Shown piece after piece: positions 7,820 through 16,977 of a stretch of 64,000 nucleotides of DNA (position 1 is its first letter; every line of letters begins with the position of its first letter). The DNA lies in assembly GCF_019429625.1 (NCBI RefSeq), contig NZ_JAHXRW010000002.1, forward strand, positions 186,001 through 250,000, in the 5' to 3' direction. The notes below the pieces were generated by a model. That model worked only from the letters and a program-made list of their open reading frames with translations, was not told the DNA's origin and did not search any database. The position numbers and the translations under genes were made by a program. This DNA comes from Celeribacter sp. PS-C1. GTDB lineage: Bacteria; Pseudomonadota; Alphaproteobacteria; Rhodobacterales; Rhodobacteraceae.

Positions 7820-10800
7820 TTAGCCTTGGATCTCTAGCGTGACGGCGCGCCCGTTCTTGACGTAGGTCAGGTTGTCGGACCCGATGGATTGCACCCGTCC
7901 TCCATCCAGTCGGTCACCGATTTTCACTTTCGCGAACCGGCCAGATGGCAGACGCACAAGCGCGCGGCGATCCGAGCTAGAGCCATAGACGCCCATCAGG
8001 TTGAGGCGACGCAGGTTGATCGCATTCTTGACGGTCGCGGCACGTGCCACATTGGCCGGGTCGGATTGCGGCAGCGGCGAGGCTGGCACGCGCGCTGTGA
8101 CCTGCGCTGCGGCGGAGGTCTGCGTGGTACCCGCTTCGGCGGCGGCCGCTGCGGCGGCTTCTGCGGCGCGGGCGGCGGCGGCGAGTTTTTCCAAATCTTG
8201 CGGGCGCGCTTTCGGGACGAGAGAGACCGTCACCACGGGGGCGGTGCGGGGCTGTTCATCCGGGGTCTCGGTGCGAGCGTCCTCTTCGGCCAACTCCTGT
8301 GCAGACGCCGGGCGCAGTTTCGGGGCAAAGCCGCCCAATTCGGCACGGGTCATGCCGCCGAGATTGGCCTTTTCGGTATTCTCAACAAGGCTTTCGGGGC
8401 GCAATTTCGGTTGAAACGCTGCAAGAGCGAGGCGCACCGGATCGTTTTCATCGACAGGGGCCGGATCGAGAGCGGCTTCGACCGATTCATCCACCGCGCT
8501 GCCGGGGCGGGGTTTGGTAATGATGTCGGGGCGTCCGGCATAGACAACCGCACCTTCAGGCGTCACCGTGCCTTCCGGCGTGGCGCGGATGAACCCGTCC
8601 TCGTCGTAATCGTAGCGCGTGCCCGGAGGCGCTGGTTGCAGCGCTGCGCGCGGGGCGGTTTCAGCGGCATTGCGAGTCGGATCGGACAGGGCGCCCGCAT
8701 CTTGTGAGGAAATGCGCGGGTCGATCGAGGCAGTGTAAACTGCGTTCAGATCGTCTTCGCCGGTCTCGCCCGTGCCGTTTTCCGGCGCCAGAGGCCAAAT
8801 GCCTGTCGCGGCATATTGCGCGTTCAGGGCCTCCAAATCTGGTTCCGGCATCTCGTTTTGCGCCCCCGGCGGCTCGGGCAACGCGGCTTGCTCCAGCAGC
8901 TCTGGCGTCAGCTCTGGTTCATCTTCAAGCGCGGCATCTTCGGTCACGTCATCCGAAGCCGAGGCCTCTGCGATCACCGTCTCGGGTGCCATTGCCTCAT
9001 CCGGCGAAAGAACCGCCGTCGCATCATCGACGGTCACATCGCTATTTTGCTCCAGAGCGCTGGTTTGTTGCGCCGGGGCATCTGTCGCGGCTTCGTCGTC
9101 TGGTAAAAATCCGGCGATCAGCCCCACGATCAGCAGCAATAGCACCAGAACGCCGGTCAGGATCAAACCGAGGCGCGGAGATTTGCGGCTCGTGCGACTG
9201 CTGCGGCGCGCGCCAAAGACGGTCAGGGCCTCGGCCTCGTCGATCGTGTTTTCCGCGCGGTCGAGACCGGCGGCTCGATCTGACATCGGGGCAATTTCAG
9301 TGGCGATCCCTGTGGTCGTCGCGCTTTGAGTGCGCAGTGCGAGGGTTTCTGTTTTCGCCGCTTCCTTTTGCGCCTCGCCCTTTTTCGCTCTGTCGTCCTT
9401 GGCCTTATCCATGCGGCTTTTGGCCGCTGATGAAAGACCCGACAGGGATTTGAGCGCGCCCTTGGCAGCCTCTTTGGCCGCAGCCTTCGGCGCTTTCTTG
9501 TCCGAGCTGCCTACGGGGCGCGGCTCTGGTGCGCGCGGACTCGCGGGCATCGGCGGCGGTTCTGGCAGGGGCGCGGATTTGCCGGGACGTGGCGCCTTGG
9601 GTTTCGTGGTCTCTTCCGGGTCCTCAACCGGCAGATCGCCGGAGGTCACGGCCACATGCGGGTGCTCTTGCTGTGGTCTCGACGCCGCGGGGGCATTGAT
9701 CTCCGGTGTTGAGATGTCTGGCGCGTCCTCGGTCCTCTCCTCCTGCGTGGCGGGTCCAAGCGGTTTGTGCGCAGGCGTGCCGCTTTCGGGCAGCGCAGAG
9801 AACCGGGCCGGGCGCGCCGAGAGGCGAGGTGTGGCCGTCGTCTCTGCGGGTGTCTCGCTTGTCGTCGGGCTGGCTGCTGTCAGGCGGCGGCTGTGGAAGG
9901 CGGAGGCGGTTGGCGTCTCCTCCACATCTGTGATCTCCACATCGTCGCTCTCAGTGTCATCTGACAAGGGTATGTCGGACAAGGGGGGGACAGGTTGTGG
10001 GGGCTCAACTTTGGCTTCCTCGGCGCCTGTGTCCTCATCGTAAGGGACGTCCTCGAAAGGCGCTTCGTCACTATCCTCTCCTGAATTGTCCGCGTCTGTC
10101 TCCGCCTCAGCGGCATCGTCCAGAGCTTCAGGCGTGTCTACCTTTGAGGCCGAGGTGTCTTCCAAATCTTCAGCCGGCGCCTCCGCGGCATCGGCTTCGG
10201 TCTCGGCTTCAGGATCATCTACGGCAGACCTGTCCTCGTCGCGGCCAAGCACCAAAACAGGATCTTCGCTTTGGGTCTCATCCCGCAAATCGGCGGGGTC
10301 TTCCTGAATCGTCTCACTAGGGGCTTCAACTGCCTCCGAGATCACGGGATCGACGGGTGGCGGAGGCAGTTTGCGGGTGGGTAAAATTTGGATCGCGGTC
10401 TCGTCCGGCTCGACCTTCGTGCCCGCGCCGATCAGCGCGTCGGCGGATTTGGCGCGGCCGAAAAACGGCTCGCCTGTGTAGGTGTTTGCGTCGGGAAGGG
10501 CGACAAAAGAGATCGGGTTGAAACGGTGCTCCGTGGCGAAACTCTCTGCCTCTTCAAGGGTTTCACGGGCGATCACCGCGACCTGCACTTGACCGTCCAC
10601 AACCGTGCTAGCCCAGACGAGATCGTCCAATGCATAGGGTGTGGCGCCATCGAGGGCCGCGCGGATCGCGGCATCGCGCGTCGCCTCGCCCGGATCGGGC
10701 AGGCTGCGGTAGAGGATCTGGCTATTCGGGATCACCAGTTTGGTGGCCAGTCCCGAGGTTGAGACGGAGGTCGCAAGTTGACGCAGCTCGGCGAGTTCCG

Positions 10801-10915
10801 CGGCCATATCGGGCGCGTCCAGCGCAACCTCGCCCATCTGATGCCAGCCGCTCGAAGCGCGGTGCAATAGAACGATGCCGTCATGGCTTAGGTTGAGGGC
10901 AAAATTCGGTTTCAT
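7820..10915 (-). CDS. Large TM-anchored protein with GspL/PilM-like N-terminus and PilP-like C-terminus
   Basis: 1031 residues. Residues 1-150 look like the cytoplasmic actin-fold part of GspL/PilM proteins (FALNLSHDGIVLLHR; IPNSQILYRSLPDP; AALDGATPYALDDLVW). A very long acidic, Ala/Pro/Glu-rich linker follows (about 170-560), then one membrane helix near 579-599 (LGLILTGVLVLLLLIVGLIA). The outer part is again disordered and contains four PKxRP-like repeats (about 798, 832, 860, 898). The C-terminal ~65 residues (RRLNLMGVYGSSSDRRAL; VKIGDRLDGGRVQSI) resemble the PilP/GspC homology domain. It may bridge the inner membrane and the envelope. No secretion or pilus genes lie nearby, and its function is unknown. 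Confidence 0.75.
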   Translation of the reverse strand: MKPNFALNLSHDGIVLLHRASSGWHQMGEVALDAPDMAAELAELRQLATSVSTSGLATKLVIPNSQILYRSLPDPGEATRDAAIRAALDGATPYALDDLVWASTVVDGQVQVAVIARETLEEAESFATEHRFNPISFVALPDANTYTGEPFFGRAKSADALIGAGTKVEPDETAIQILPTRKLPPPPVDPVISEAVEAPSETIQEDPADLRDETQSEDPVLVLGRDEDRSAVDDPEAETEADAAEAPAEDLEDTSASKVDTPEALDDAAEAETDADNSGEDSDEAPFEDVPYDEDTGAEEAKVEPPQPVPPLSDIPLSDDTESDDVEITDVEETPTASAFHSRRLTAASPTTSETPAETTATPRLSARPARFSALPESGTPAHKPLGPATQEERTEDAPDISTPEINAPAASRPQQEHPHVAVTSGDLPVEDPEETTKPKAPRPGKSAPLPEPPPMPASPRAPEPRPVGSSDKKAPKAAAKEAAKGALKSLSGLSSAAKSRMDKAKDDRAKKGEAQKEAAKTETLALRTQSATTTGIATEIAPMSDRAAGLDRAENTIDEAEALTVFGARRSSRTSRKSPRLGLILTGVLVLLLLIVGLIAGFLPDDEAATDAPAQQTSALEQNSDVTVDDATAVLSPDEAMAPETVIAEASASDDVTEDAALEDEPELTPELLEQAALPEPPGAQNEMPEPDLEALNAQYAATGIWPLAPENGTGETGEDDLNAVYTASIDPRISSQDAGALSDPTRNAAETAPRAALQPAPPGTRYDYDEDGFIRATPEGTVTPEGAVVYAGRPDIITKPRPGSAVDESVEAALDPAPVDENDPVRLALAAFQPKLRPESLVENTEKANLGGMTRAELGGFAPKLRPASAQELAEEDARTETPDEQPRTAPVVTVSLVPKARPQDLEKLAAAARAAEAAAAAAAEAGTTQTSAAAQVTARVPASPLPQSDPANVARAATVKNAINLRRLNLMGVYGSSSDRRALVRLPSGRFAKVKIGDRLDGGRVQSIGSDNLTYVKNGRAVTLEIQG

Positions 10916-11111
10916 TTCCGCAGGCTGGCTCGATTATTTGGTCTGAATTCTTGTCGTCGCAGCACCCTAACGCAGCTTTTCGAGCCTGCAAAGGGAAACC
11001 CGAGCGCCTTGCCGCAGATGTGAGCCGCTATGGCGGAACCTTGCCGGAGGGGGAGGCGGTGAGGCCGTCCTTACTTTGCGCTCTATCGCTTTCGTCGCGC
11101 GGAACATGCGC

Positions 11112-12116
11112 TTATCGCATCCAGAGACCGGCCTTCTTAATCTGATTGCGGATCATCTTTTCGCGGCGCGGCAGGTGTTCGCGGTCGAACATTGCCCGGA
11201 TTTTGTCACCCTTCGGCTGATAGATGAGGCGTTTGATTGGCTCGTAGTCCTTGAGCGCCTTTTTGATCCAATTGGGGCTTGAGACCTCGCGCAGCACCTC
11301 GACGACGCGGTCGCTTTCTCGTGCAAACAACAAGGGGAAGGTGCGGTAATGGCACGAGATTGTGCCATCGAGCGTGTCTTCGGGAATGGTCCGCCGCGCG
11401 CCTCCGAAGGAGTGGATCACCAAGGGCAGTGCGACCTGGTCAAGCCAGGGATCAAAGACCTGAAGGCTCGCGGCCTCAGGCGGGTTGTCGCGAATTTCGA
11501 GGGCGTATTCGAGGAAGCGCTCGCCAAATTTGCGCGGGCAATCATAGAAAAAGAAGCCCGCGTTGAAATAGAGATAGCGTTTCCAGTATTCGTCCGGCTG
11601 ATCAAGATCGAGCGTGCTTTCGAACTCCAGCCCGAAATGGTCGTAGAGCGACTTCCAAATCTCGGTGTAGCCCGGCCCGTAAAGCTCGATCTGCGGCCAT
11701 GTTCCCTCGACTTTCTGAGAGGCACAGGGCCGGGAGAAATCGAAAGGCACGGAGGATAGCGGTCCGGTGATCAGCGTGTCACTGTCGAAAAACACGAAGG
11801 GCTCGCCTTCTGGGAGCGCCAGAAGTGCTTCGATTTTGTTGCCATAGGGATAGCTCTCACCGAAATGCTGACTCTCAAACGGCAAAATCTCCGCATTCAA
11901 GCGTTTGAGAGCGCTCAACACATCGGCCTGTTTCATCCGCGGATCGTGCGGCCATAGCGCGCCGGGCTGCGGTTCGGCGACGAACAGCCGGCCTTGGAAA
12001 TCAGGGTCCATCGCGCGCAGCGAGGCAGCGAACAACAGCGCCTCATACATCAACCGCCCGTCCTGTCCGATGATGACAATGTTGAACGGGGCGTTTTTTT
12101 GAGGCTTACTGGGCAT
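11112..12116 (-). CDS. GT8-like glycosyltransferase-fold protein
   Basis: 334 residues from the ATG at 12116. FNIVIIGQDGRLMYEALLFA near the N-terminus and a DxD motif in FVFFDSDTLITG (about residue 120) suggest a nucleotide-sugar-dependent glycosyltransferase with a GT-A fold. KRYLYFNAGFFFYDCPRKFG resembles the acceptor-side segment of GT8-like enzymes. There is no signal peptide or membrane helix, and the C-terminus is basic. A longer frame begins at 12191, but its extra 25 residues look unrelated. There are no polysaccharide genes nearby, so the acceptor is unknown. Confidence 0.65.
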   Translation of the reverse strand: MPSKPQKNAPFNIVIIGQDGRLMYEALLFAASLRAMDPDFQGRLFVAEPQPGALWPHDPRMKQADVLSALKRLNAEILPFESQHFGESYPYGNKIEALLALPEGEPFVFFDSDTLITGPLSSVPFDFSRPCASQKVEGTWPQIELYGPGYTEIWKSLYDHFGLEFESTLDLDQPDEYWKRYLYFNAGFFFYDCPRKFGERFLEYALEIRDNPPEAASLQVFDPWLDQVALPLVIHSFGGARRTIPEDTLDGTISCHYRTFPLLFARESDRVVEVLREVSSPNWIKKALKDYEPIKRLIYQPKGDKIRAMFDREHLPRREKMIRNQIKKAGLWMR

Positions 12117-12239
12117 GAGAACTCTAAAGGGCAACTCGATAGGGAAGGCGGGAGACCGCAGGGTGGTTCGGCAGACTATAGGGCGGATCATCGTTTATAA
12201 AAAGCCGTTAATTCCCTTGTAGTTAAAAGGATTGTTTCC

Positions 12240-12665
12240 ATGGTATCCGGAATGACACGCGCAGCTCTAGCGTCACTTTTCTGCCTCACGGCCTCGGGCG
12301 CTTCGGCAGAGAATTTCACCACCGCGGCAGAGGTCAAACCCATCTTACAGGCGACGAAGCCGCAATGGATTGCGGTGCGCAATTATGACGGTAAGGACCT
12401 GTTGTATTTCACCAATCTCCTGAGCTGGCGCTGCGGGTTGACCGAGATTTTCTATGGCGTGAACGGTGGTGAGATGGTGCCTTTCGTGATGGAGCCCTGC
12501 TATCTCGACACAGCGCAACCCAATGCGCTCAAGGCCGAAAGCTTGGACGCGATCCTCGTCAGTTTTCCGTCGGGCTCCATCGAGACGGTCGATCTCAACG
12601 TGACCTTTGATGACGGCACGGCGGAGCAGGCGCATTACGAGCGCAAGGCGGTCGAGATTCAGTAA
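12240..12665 (+). CDS. Small exported protein of unknown function
   Basis: 141 residues with a clear signal peptide (MTRAALASLFCLTASGASAE, cleavage after ASA). The mature part contains two cysteines (WRCGLTE and MEPCYLD) that could form a disulfide in the periplasm. It looks like a small beta-rich envelope protein of the type often found in Rhodobacterales, but no named domain is recognised. The start could be at 12240 or at the second Met (residue 5). It is convergent with the dienelactone hydrolase gene, 10 bp apart. Confidence 0.7.
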   Translation: MVSGMTRAALASLFCLTASGASAENFTTAAEVKPILQATKPQWIAVRNYDGKDLLYFTNLLSWRCGLTEIFYGVNGGEMVPFVMEPCYLDTAQPNALKAESLDAILVSFPSGSIETVDLNVTFDDGTAEQAHYERKAVEIQ

Positions 12666-12675
12666 ACCTTCCGCT

Positions 12676-13404
12676 TCACCGCAACACCTCCGCCAAGAAA
12701 TCCACCAGCGCGCGCCAGCTTCGCGCGGTCGCTTTGACGTCGAATCCAAACCCCGGCTGCGCGCCCGGTTTGGCGGCGGGATTGGTAAAGGCGTGTCCGG
12801 TGTTGCCATAGGCGTGGAGCTGCCATTTCGCACCGCGTTCTGTCATTTCGCGACCGAATGCCAGAACGCTTTCGGGATGCGCGAGCGGGTCGTCCCAACC
12901 GTGCATCACCAAAACCTCAGAGACGATTTTCATGTCCGGCGCGCTTGCGGCTCGGTCAAGAATGCCATGAAAGGTCGCGACGCCGCCGATCTCGACACCC
13001 TCGCGGGCCAGATCGAGCACGGCCTTGCCGCCAAAGCAATAGCCCATGGCGGCGGTGCGTTCCGCATCCACCAGCTCCTGTGCTTTCAGCGCCTCGAACG
13101 CGGCCACCATGCGCGCGGCCAATGTGGCGCGGTCCGCGTCCAGTTTATCCTTGGCGGCATGGGCCTCGGCGGCATCCGTGGTGGTCCAGCCTTGCCCGTA
13201 ATAGTCGATGGCGAATCCGACATACCCCAAAGCGGCCAGCTCCTGCGCGCGGGCTTCTTCAAACTCCGAGCGACCACGAAAAGCGGGGGCGACCATGACG
13301 CCGGGGCGGGGGCCGGTGAGGGCGTCATCCCAATAGAGCGCACCGATGAAGGGCCCGCCGATTTCGGGTCCGCCGTAAGTGATCTCAACGCGTTGCAGGG
13401 TCAT
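12676..13404 (-). CDS. Dienelactone hydrolase family protein
   Basis: 242 residues, alpha/beta-hydrolase of the DLH family. The Cys nucleophile elbow GYCFGG lies near residue 121, the acid in VMHGWDDPLA near 170, and the catalytic His in NTGHAFTNP near 202. DLH enzymes hydrolyse dienelactones or other esters; the true substrate is unknown. It is cytosolic, with no signal peptide. The start has a good Shine-Dalgarno (AAGGAGAG) about 5 nt upstream of the ATG. It stands alone between a small exported protein and tRNA-Tyr. Confidence 0.88.
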   Translation of the reverse strand: MTLQRVEITYGGPEIGGPFIGALYWDDALTGPRPGVMVAPAFRGRSEFEEARAQELAALGYVGFAIDYYGQGWTTTDAAEAHAAKDKLDADRATLAARMVAAFEALKAQELVDAERTAAMGYCFGGKAVLDLAREGVEIGGVATFHGILDRAASAPDMKIVSEVLVMHGWDDPLAHPESVLAFGREMTERGAKWQLHAYGNTGHAFTNPAAKPGAQPGFGFDVKATARSWRALVDFLAEVLR

Positions 13405-13525
13405 GTCACTCTCCTTTTATGATCGCCTCAAATTCGGTGGATCAGACAGGAGTTGCAAGGGCAGAAAGGGCGATCAGTGACTAAGCGTCACCGCGATAAG
13501 CTTGTCATATCCGGAGGGGGAGAAG

Positions 13526-13609
13526 TGGTGGGCGACCCTGGAATCGAACCAGGCATGAGTCTCCTCGGCGGAGTTACAGTCCGCTGCCGCACCTTGCAGC
13601 CCGTCGCCC
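13526..13609 (-). tRNA. tRNA-Tyr (GTA)
   Basis: 84 nt including an encoded CCA. The acceptor arms GGGCGAC / GTCGCCC pair perfectly, the anticodon stem-loop is GCGGA-CTGTAAC-TCCGC with anticodon GTA, and the T-loop region reads GGTTCGATTCC. A long variable arm is present, as expected for class II tRNA-Tyr. It is divergent from rlmB. Confidence 0.95.
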
Positions 13610-13764
13610 ACTTTCACGCTGATCTGTGATCTCTCACTGACCGTTTGCGTCTGTGTGGGCGGTGGATACATTTGGGGGCGGGGGGCGTCAACAGGAAAAT
13701 TGCTTGTTCTTAGAGATTGCCTGCGCCAAGAAGGGCCAGCCACAAAAATCGGGACACCAAAGCC

Positions 13765-14562
13765 ATGAAAAAACCCAAATGGGTCGTCGAAAAAGAGCAA
13801 GCCAAGCGCAAGGCCGCGCAAGAAACCGTCTGGCTGTTCGGCCTGCATGCGGTGCGCGATGCGCTGGCGAATCCGGCGCGCGAGAAATTGCGGCTTTTGG
13901 TGACCAAAAACGCGATGGCCAAACTTGAGGCGGAAATCGCCGCCTGTGGGATCGTTCCCGAAGAGATCGACCCGCGCAAATTCCACGATCCGCGCAAGTT
14001 CGACATTCCTGTGGACCCGACCTCGGTGCACCAAGGGGCGTTGTTGGAGGTGAAACCACTAAGCTGGGGGTCGGTTGAGGAGGTCTGTTTGGCGAAAGGC
14101 GAAGGGCTGCCGCTGGTCGTACTGCTCGATCAGGTAACGGACCCGCACAACGTTGGCGCGATTCTGCGCTCCGCCGAGGTGTTCGGGGCCGAAGCCGTGA
14201 TCGCGACCGCGCGTCATGCTGCGCCCGAGACCGGCGCTTTGGCGAAAACAGCCTCAGGTGCATTGGAACGCCAACCCTATCTGCGGGTGCGCAACCTCTC
14301 GGAGACTATCGTGAAGCTACAAGAACTGGGCTTCACCTGTCTGGGTCTTGATGGCGAAGCCGACGAGACCATCGACGAAGCTCTGGCGGTGCTTTCGGAT
14401 CGACCCGTCGCACTTGTGATGGGCGCCGAGGGGCCGGGGCTTCGGGAGAAGACCAAAGAAACCGTCGATAAATTGGTGAAAATCCCCTTCGCGCGCGGCT
14501 TTGGTTCGCTCAACGTCTCGAACGCCGCCGCCGTCGGGCTTTATGCGGCCTCACAGCGGTAA
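13765..14562 (+). CDS. rlmB: 23S rRNA (guanosine-2'-O-)-methyltransferase RlmB / SpoU family
   Basis: 265 residues from ATG 13765 (MKKPKWVVEK). An N-terminal substrate-binding domain (about 20-95, WLFGLHAVRDALANP) precedes a SPOUT methyltransferase domain (about 105-262). The three SpoU motifs are visible: LDQVTDPHNVGAILRSAEVFG, VALVMGAEGPGLRE and IPFARGFGSLNVSNAAAVGL. RlmB methylates the ribose of G2251 in E. coli 23S rRNA. An upstream GTG-type extension of 16 residues is possible but not needed. It is transcribed away from tRNA-Tyr and followed by a candidate sRNA. Confidence 0.92.
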   Translation: MKKPKWVVEKEQAKRKAAQETVWLFGLHAVRDALANPAREKLRLLVTKNAMAKLEAEIAACGIVPEEIDPRKFHDPRKFDIPVDPTSVHQGALLEVKPLSWGSVEEVCLAKGEGLPLVVLLDQVTDPHNVGAILRSAEVFGAEAVIATARHAAPETGALAKTASGALERQPYLRVRNLSETIVKLQELGFTCLGLDGEADETIDEALAVLSDRPVALVMGAEGPGLREKTKETVDKLVKIPFARGFGSLNVSNAAAVGLYAASQR

Positions 14563-14598
14563 AGAGGGGTAATGGGGAAGAGGGCAAGGCGCGCGTGA

Positions 14599-14762
14599 TT
14601 CACGCTGTGTTCACGTTTTTCTTACAATCTCTTCCATATCGAGATTCACTCCCTATCTCTTTAGGTGAGACGCGCACACTGGAACACGCGCGTAGCTCTC
14701 ACTGTCCCTCGTTCCACACTTTGTCCCGGGCCTTCTGTTCTTCAGAGCCCGGGCTTTTTTCT
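14599..14762 (+). ncRNA. Candidate small RNA between rlmB and the CoA-binding protein gene
   Basis: A promoter-like pair TTCACG (14599-14604), 18-nt spacer, TACAAT (14623-14628) predicts a transcript from about 14635. It contains nested stems (GTGAGA/TCTCAC around CGCGC/GCGCG, 14665-14703) and ends in a strong intrinsic terminator: TCCCGGGC, then GCCCGGGCTTTTTT (14726-14762). No open frame fits. The terminator could instead serve rlmB alone. Confidence 0.45.
14726..14762 (+). terminator. Intrinsic terminator
   Basis: CCCGGGC and GCCCGGG arms flank a loop containing TTCTGTTCTTC and are followed by six T residues. It ends rlmB and/or the candidate sRNA. Confidence 0.85.
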
Positions 14763-14789
14763 TTCTGAAAATGCGCTATCATTTTGCAC

Positions 14790-15221
14790 ATGCAACATGT
14801 TGACCAACTGACCGACGCCGACATCGCCCGCATTCTCGGAGACACGAAAGTGATCGCCCTTGTGGGAGCCTCTCCCAAACCAGAACGCCCCTCGCATCAA
14901 GTTGGAAAGTTTCTGGCGGCGCGAGGCTACAAAGTCATCCCAGTCAATCCAGGGCAAGCAGGTAAGGAATTGTTTGGCCAGACCTGTGTCGCGACACTGG
15001 CCGACATCTCTGAGCCGGTCGATATGGTCGATATTTTTCGCAAACCCGAAGTGACCGGACAAGTGGTCGATGACGCGCTGCACGAACTTCAGGGATTGAA
15101 ATACATCTGGATGCAGCTCGACATCGTCAACGAGAAAGCGGCTGCGCTTGCCCGTGCGCAAGGCGCCGAGGTGGTGATGGATCGCTGTCCGGCGATTGAG
15201 ATTCCGCGACTGGGGTTGTGA
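14790..15221 (+). CDS. CoA-binding (YccU-type) protein
   Basis: 143 residues with a Rossmann-like CoA-binding fold: KVIALVGASPKPERPSHQVG near residue 20, the central VIPVNPGQAGKELFG, and LKYIWMQLDIVNEKAAALA near 108. The C-terminal MDRCPAIEIPRL is typical of YccU-like proteins. The family binds CoA, but no catalytic role is established. The start is the ATG at 14790; a TTG two codons upstream is less likely. It begins 28 nt after an intrinsic terminator, so it probably has its own promoter within the preceding short gap. Confidence 0.85.
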   Translation: MQHVDQLTDADIARILGDTKVIALVGASPKPERPSHQVGKFLAARGYKVIPVNPGQAGKELFGQTCVATLADISEPVDMVDIFRKPEVTGQVVDDALHELQGLKYIWMQLDIVNEKAAALARAQGAEVVMDRCPAIEIPRLGL

Positions 15222-15312
15222 GGTCGGGAGAGCCCACTGGCTCGCGCTAGCCGCGGGACGATTCTGCCGATATAAAACCGGAATTCGCGAAGTCTTGTGA
15301 CGGATTTATTTG

Positions 15313-15780
15313 ATGAAACGATTTTCGATGGCTGTGGGCGCAGTGATGGCGTTCTGGCCGATGACGGCGGAGGCCGCAGATTGTTCTGATCGCAACAATC
15401 AATGCACGCGCGTGGTCGGCTGTATTCTCGGCGCGCAGAATGAACTTTTTATCGGCGAGGTTTACGGTGTGGAGACGGGCCTGTTTGAAGCCGTATCCAG
15501 CGCCGGCGCCACCTGTTCCGGCACGTTCCGGCGCACCCAAATTGGGACTGCTAAGGTTCGCACCACTTGCACCGATGGCCGTAGCGGTCGCGCGACGTTT
15601 TTCTACTACGACAAGAAGACCGGCACAGGGCGTGGAAAAGGGCGTATGTCGGACGGCAAGCAGATCGTCTTTTGGGCGGGCGACAATCTTATGGACTATT
15701 TCAAGAAGGAACAGGCCAGAGAGTTTTCGGATCTTGTCAGCTGCGGGATCGATGCCCTTGAGAACGCGCCAAACAGCTGA
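15313..15780 (+). CDS. Exported protein of unknown function
   Basis: 155 residues. A signal peptide MMKRFSMAVGAVMAFWPMTAEAAD is followed by a mature domain with about five cysteines (CSDRNNQCTRVVGC, ATCSG, TTCTDG and LVSCGID). This suggests a disulfide-bonded periplasmic protein. The centre is Gly/Arg/Lys-rich (GRSGRATFFYYDKKTGTGRG). The TTG at 15310 lies directly before the ATG used here. It is convergent with hisE, 20 bp apart. No family is recognised. Confidence 0.7.
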   Translation: MKRFSMAVGAVMAFWPMTAEAADCSDRNNQCTRVVGCILGAQNELFIGEVYGVETGLFEAVSSAGATCSGTFRRTQIGTAKVRTTCTDGRSGRATFFYYDKKTGTGRGKGRMSDGKQIVFWAGDNLMDYFKKEQAREFSDLVSCGIDALENAPNS

Positions 15781-15800
15781 GGTCGCGGTTCTCTAAGCCG

Positions 15801-16109
15801 TCACCGGCTGGCTTTCTCCGCGATCCCAGACAGCCCCTGACGGCGGGCCAGCTCCTTCAATACATCGTCCAGCGCCACATCGCGCGCGGCCAGCATGACC
15901 AGCATGTGATAGAGCACATCGGCGGCTTCATAGGTGAGGTTCTCACGGTCGTTCTTCACCGCGGCAATGATCGCCTCGACCGCCTCTTCGCCGAATTTCT
16001 CGGCGCATTTCTCCGGGCCTTTGGTGAGGAGTTTCGCGGTCCAAGAGGTCTCGGGGTCAGCCCCTTTGCGGGAGGCGATGACGGTTTCAAGCTCGTGCAA
16101 AACAGACAT
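15801..16109 (-). CDS. hisE: Phosphoribosyl-ATP pyrophosphatase
   Basis: 102 residues, an all-alpha MazG-like NTP pyrophosphatase that hydrolyses phosphoribosyl-ATP to phosphoribosyl-AMP, step 2 of histidine synthesis. The metal-binding region KCAEKFGEEAVEAIIAA and the segment YEAADVLYHMLVMLAARDV are typical. It is a standalone HisE, not fused to HisI. It lies 10 nt downstream of hisF in the same operon. Confidence 0.95.
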   Translation of the reverse strand: MSVLHELETVIASRKGADPETSWTAKLLTKGPEKCAEKFGEEAVEAIIAAVKNDRENLTYEAADVLYHMLVMLAARDVALDDVLKELARRQGLSGIAEKASR

Positions 16110-16119
16110 GACCAGCTCC

Positions 16120-16917
16120 TTAATTCAAACGCATGGGGATGCCCTTGGCGGCCATGTACTCTTTGGCTTCCTGGATCGTGTAATCCCCGAAATGGAAGAT
16201 GGAGGCGGCCAGAACGGCGCTGGCATGGCCTTCGGTTACACCTTCGACGAGGTGGTCAAGATTGCCAACCCCGCCAGAGGCGATGACCGGGATGTTCACG
16301 GCATCGGCGATGGTGCGGGTCATGCCGATGTTAAAGCCTGCACGGGTGCCGTCGCGGTCCATCGAGGTCAAGAGGATCTCGCCCGCGCCTTTGCTCTCAA
16401 TCAGCTTGGCGAATTCCACCGCATCAATCGGGTGGCCGTCCGCATCAAGCGCGGCTTTGCGCCCGCCATGGGTGAAAATCGCCCATTTGATCGGGTTGCC
16501 CTCGGCATCCCATTCGATGGTCTTGGCGTCGATGGCGCAGACGATGCATTGGCTGCCAAATCGATCTGCGGCGCGTGCGATGACATCCGGGTCGGCCACG
16601 GCGGCGGAGTTGAAGGACACTTTGTCGGCGCCCGCCAGCAACAGGTTGCGCACATCTTCGGTGGTGCGCACGCCACCACCGATGGTCAATGGCATGAAGC
16701 ATTGCTCGGCAGTGCGGGTAGCGAGATCGTACATTGTGCCGCGGTTCTCATGGGTTGCGTGGATATCCAAGAAACACAGCTCATCCGCACCCGCCGCATC
16801 ATAGGCCCGTGCGCTCTCGACCGGATCGCCCGCGTCAATGAGGTCCACGAAGTTCACGCCTTTCACCACACGGCCATCGGCCACGTCGAGGCAGGGGATG
16901 ATGCGGGTCTTGAGCAT
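16120..16917 (-). CDS. hisF: Imidazole glycerol phosphate synthase cyclase subunit
   Basis: 265 residues, a TIM barrel that uses ammonia from HisH to convert PRFAR to imidazole glycerol phosphate and AICAR. The N-terminus [20 protein letters not shown] contains the catalytic Asp11. The second catalytic Asp lies near residue 130 in the [11 protein letters not shown] region, and [11 protein letters not shown] and [11 protein letters not shown] form phosphate-binding loops. It sits between a DUF2867 gene and hisE. Confidence 0.97.
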   Translation of the reverse strand: MLKTRIIPCLDVADGRVVKGVNFVDLIDAGDPVESARAYDAAGADELCFLDIHATHENRGTMYDLATRTAEQCFMPLTIGGGVRTTEDVRNLLLAGADKVSFNSAAVADPDVIARAADRFGSQCIVCAIDAKTIEWDAEGNPIKWAIFTHGGRKAALDADGHPIDAVEFAKLIESKGAGEILLTSMDRDGTRAGFNIGMTRTIADAVNIPVIASGGVGNLDHLVEGVTEGHASAVLAASIFHFGDYTIQEAKEYMAAKGIPMRLN

Positions 16918-16977
16918 GGGGCGCGCCTTTTTGTCTCTCGCCCGAGTCTTTAAAGTGCGAGGGGGCCGGATGCAACG

